Source: Chloroflexota bacterium (GTDB lineage: Bacteria; Chloroflexota; Anaerolineae; Ardenticatenales; Ardenticatenaceae). Taken from it: a stretch of 5,804 nt of DNA. Under the pieces are notes generated by a model. It saw only the letters and a list, made by a program, of their open reading frames with translations. It had not been told where the DNA came from and did no database searches. Of the stretch, positions 5,554-5,804 are shown in pieces. The stretch lies in NCBI GenBank assembly GCA_003520455.1, contig DOUV01000459.1:1-5804 (forward strand), in the 5' to 3' direction. Every line of letters starts with the position of its first letter. The stretch's first letter is position 1. Both the position numbers and the translations under genes were made by a program.

Positions 5554-5804
5554 TCAGAAATAAAGTACCCAATTTAGGATTTTGAAACCGAGTTGGGACG
5601 AATGGTGGAGTTCCATGCGCCATGCCAGGTGTCGGGTTCCAGGTTGACCTGAGCCAGCTGCTTGTCCGAGATGCGCCGCCCTTTGGGATCGTGACGGTCG
5701 TCCCGGCGGCAGTGGACCTGGAGGCCGGTTTGGGTGATGGTGGCGGCGATAAGATCCACGATGACCTGATGGGTGACCACGGGTTTGCCCCGCCAGTTCT
5801 GGGT
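5546..5804 (-). mobile_element. Right end of an ISAzo13-family insertion sequence
   Basis: The segment carries the transposase C-terminus and about 28 bases of terminal DNA beyond its stop. The outer edge is placed at about 5546, where oxidoreductase-like codons stop and GGGTCTGCTCAG begins. The other end is outside the window, so terminal inverted repeats and target duplication cannot be checked and the boundary may be off by several bases. Confidence 0.6.
5574..5804 (-). CDS. ISAzo13-family transposase, C-terminal part
   Basis: The frame is open to the right edge and enters as 'TQNWRGKPVVTHQVIVDLI'. It gives 76 residues of the transposase end and stops at 5574. The landmarks 'GKP..THQVIVDLIAATITQTGLQV', 'PKGRRISDKQLAQVNL' and 'WHGAWNSTI' correspond to the conserved ISAzo13 C-terminus. 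As I recall it, family members read like T-R-T-G-L-x-V, Y-P-x-G-x-K-V-S-D-x-E and F-H-G-E-W-N-Y-T-I. The catalytic DDE residues lie upstream, outside the window. A GTG at 5780 is internal and not a start. Inside this segment there is no frameshift, so the element may be intact beyond the edge. Confidence 0.85.
   Translation of the reverse strand, partial: TQNWRGKPVVTHQVIVDLIAATITQTGLQVHCRRDDRHDPKGRRISDKQLAQVNLEPDTWHGAWNSTIRPNSVSKS

Overview
The window is GC-rich bacterial accessory DNA, probably from an environmental bacterium. A member of the Chloroflexota or a similar lineage would fit the W/A/R-rich TPR-like repeat protein, the luciferase-like oxidoreductase fragment and the ISAzo13-type transposase end. 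That taxonomic guess is weak: no rRNA or core gene is present.

The layout has two blocks of opposite polarity. The left block (1-2737, plus strand) holds a very long TPR-like alpha-solenoid gene whose frame is already open at base 1, so its N-terminus is missing. Nine bases after its stop, a short GTG-started frame begins. It resembles the N-terminal lead-in of a P-loop (STAND/NACHT-like) ATPase, but the resemblance ends where the Walker A lysine should be.

The right block (about 2858-5804, all on the minus strand) reads from the right edge leftwards. It starts with the C-terminal end of an ISAzo13-family transposase. Next come a luciferase-like flavin-dependent oxidoreductase cut off by that IS, a C-terminal fragment of a SAM methyltransferase, a complete GNAT acetyltransferase and a complete RelE-type toxin-antitoxin pair. 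Four attC-like imperfect inverted repeats (5038-5139, 4655-4700, 3604-3715, 2858-2948) lie between or after these genes. They have core sites resembling RYYYAAC and GTTRRRY, internal arms with one or two unpaired extra bases, and in two cases the stop codon of the preceding gene inside the core site.

The most interesting reading is that the right block is a small array of gene cassettes of integron type without a visible integrase (a CALIN-like cluster), abutting a damaged TPR/ATPase cluster. The toxin-antitoxin pair and GNAT gene would be typical cassette cargo. Several core sites are degenerate, so this remains a hypothesis that needs covariance-model and comparative tests.
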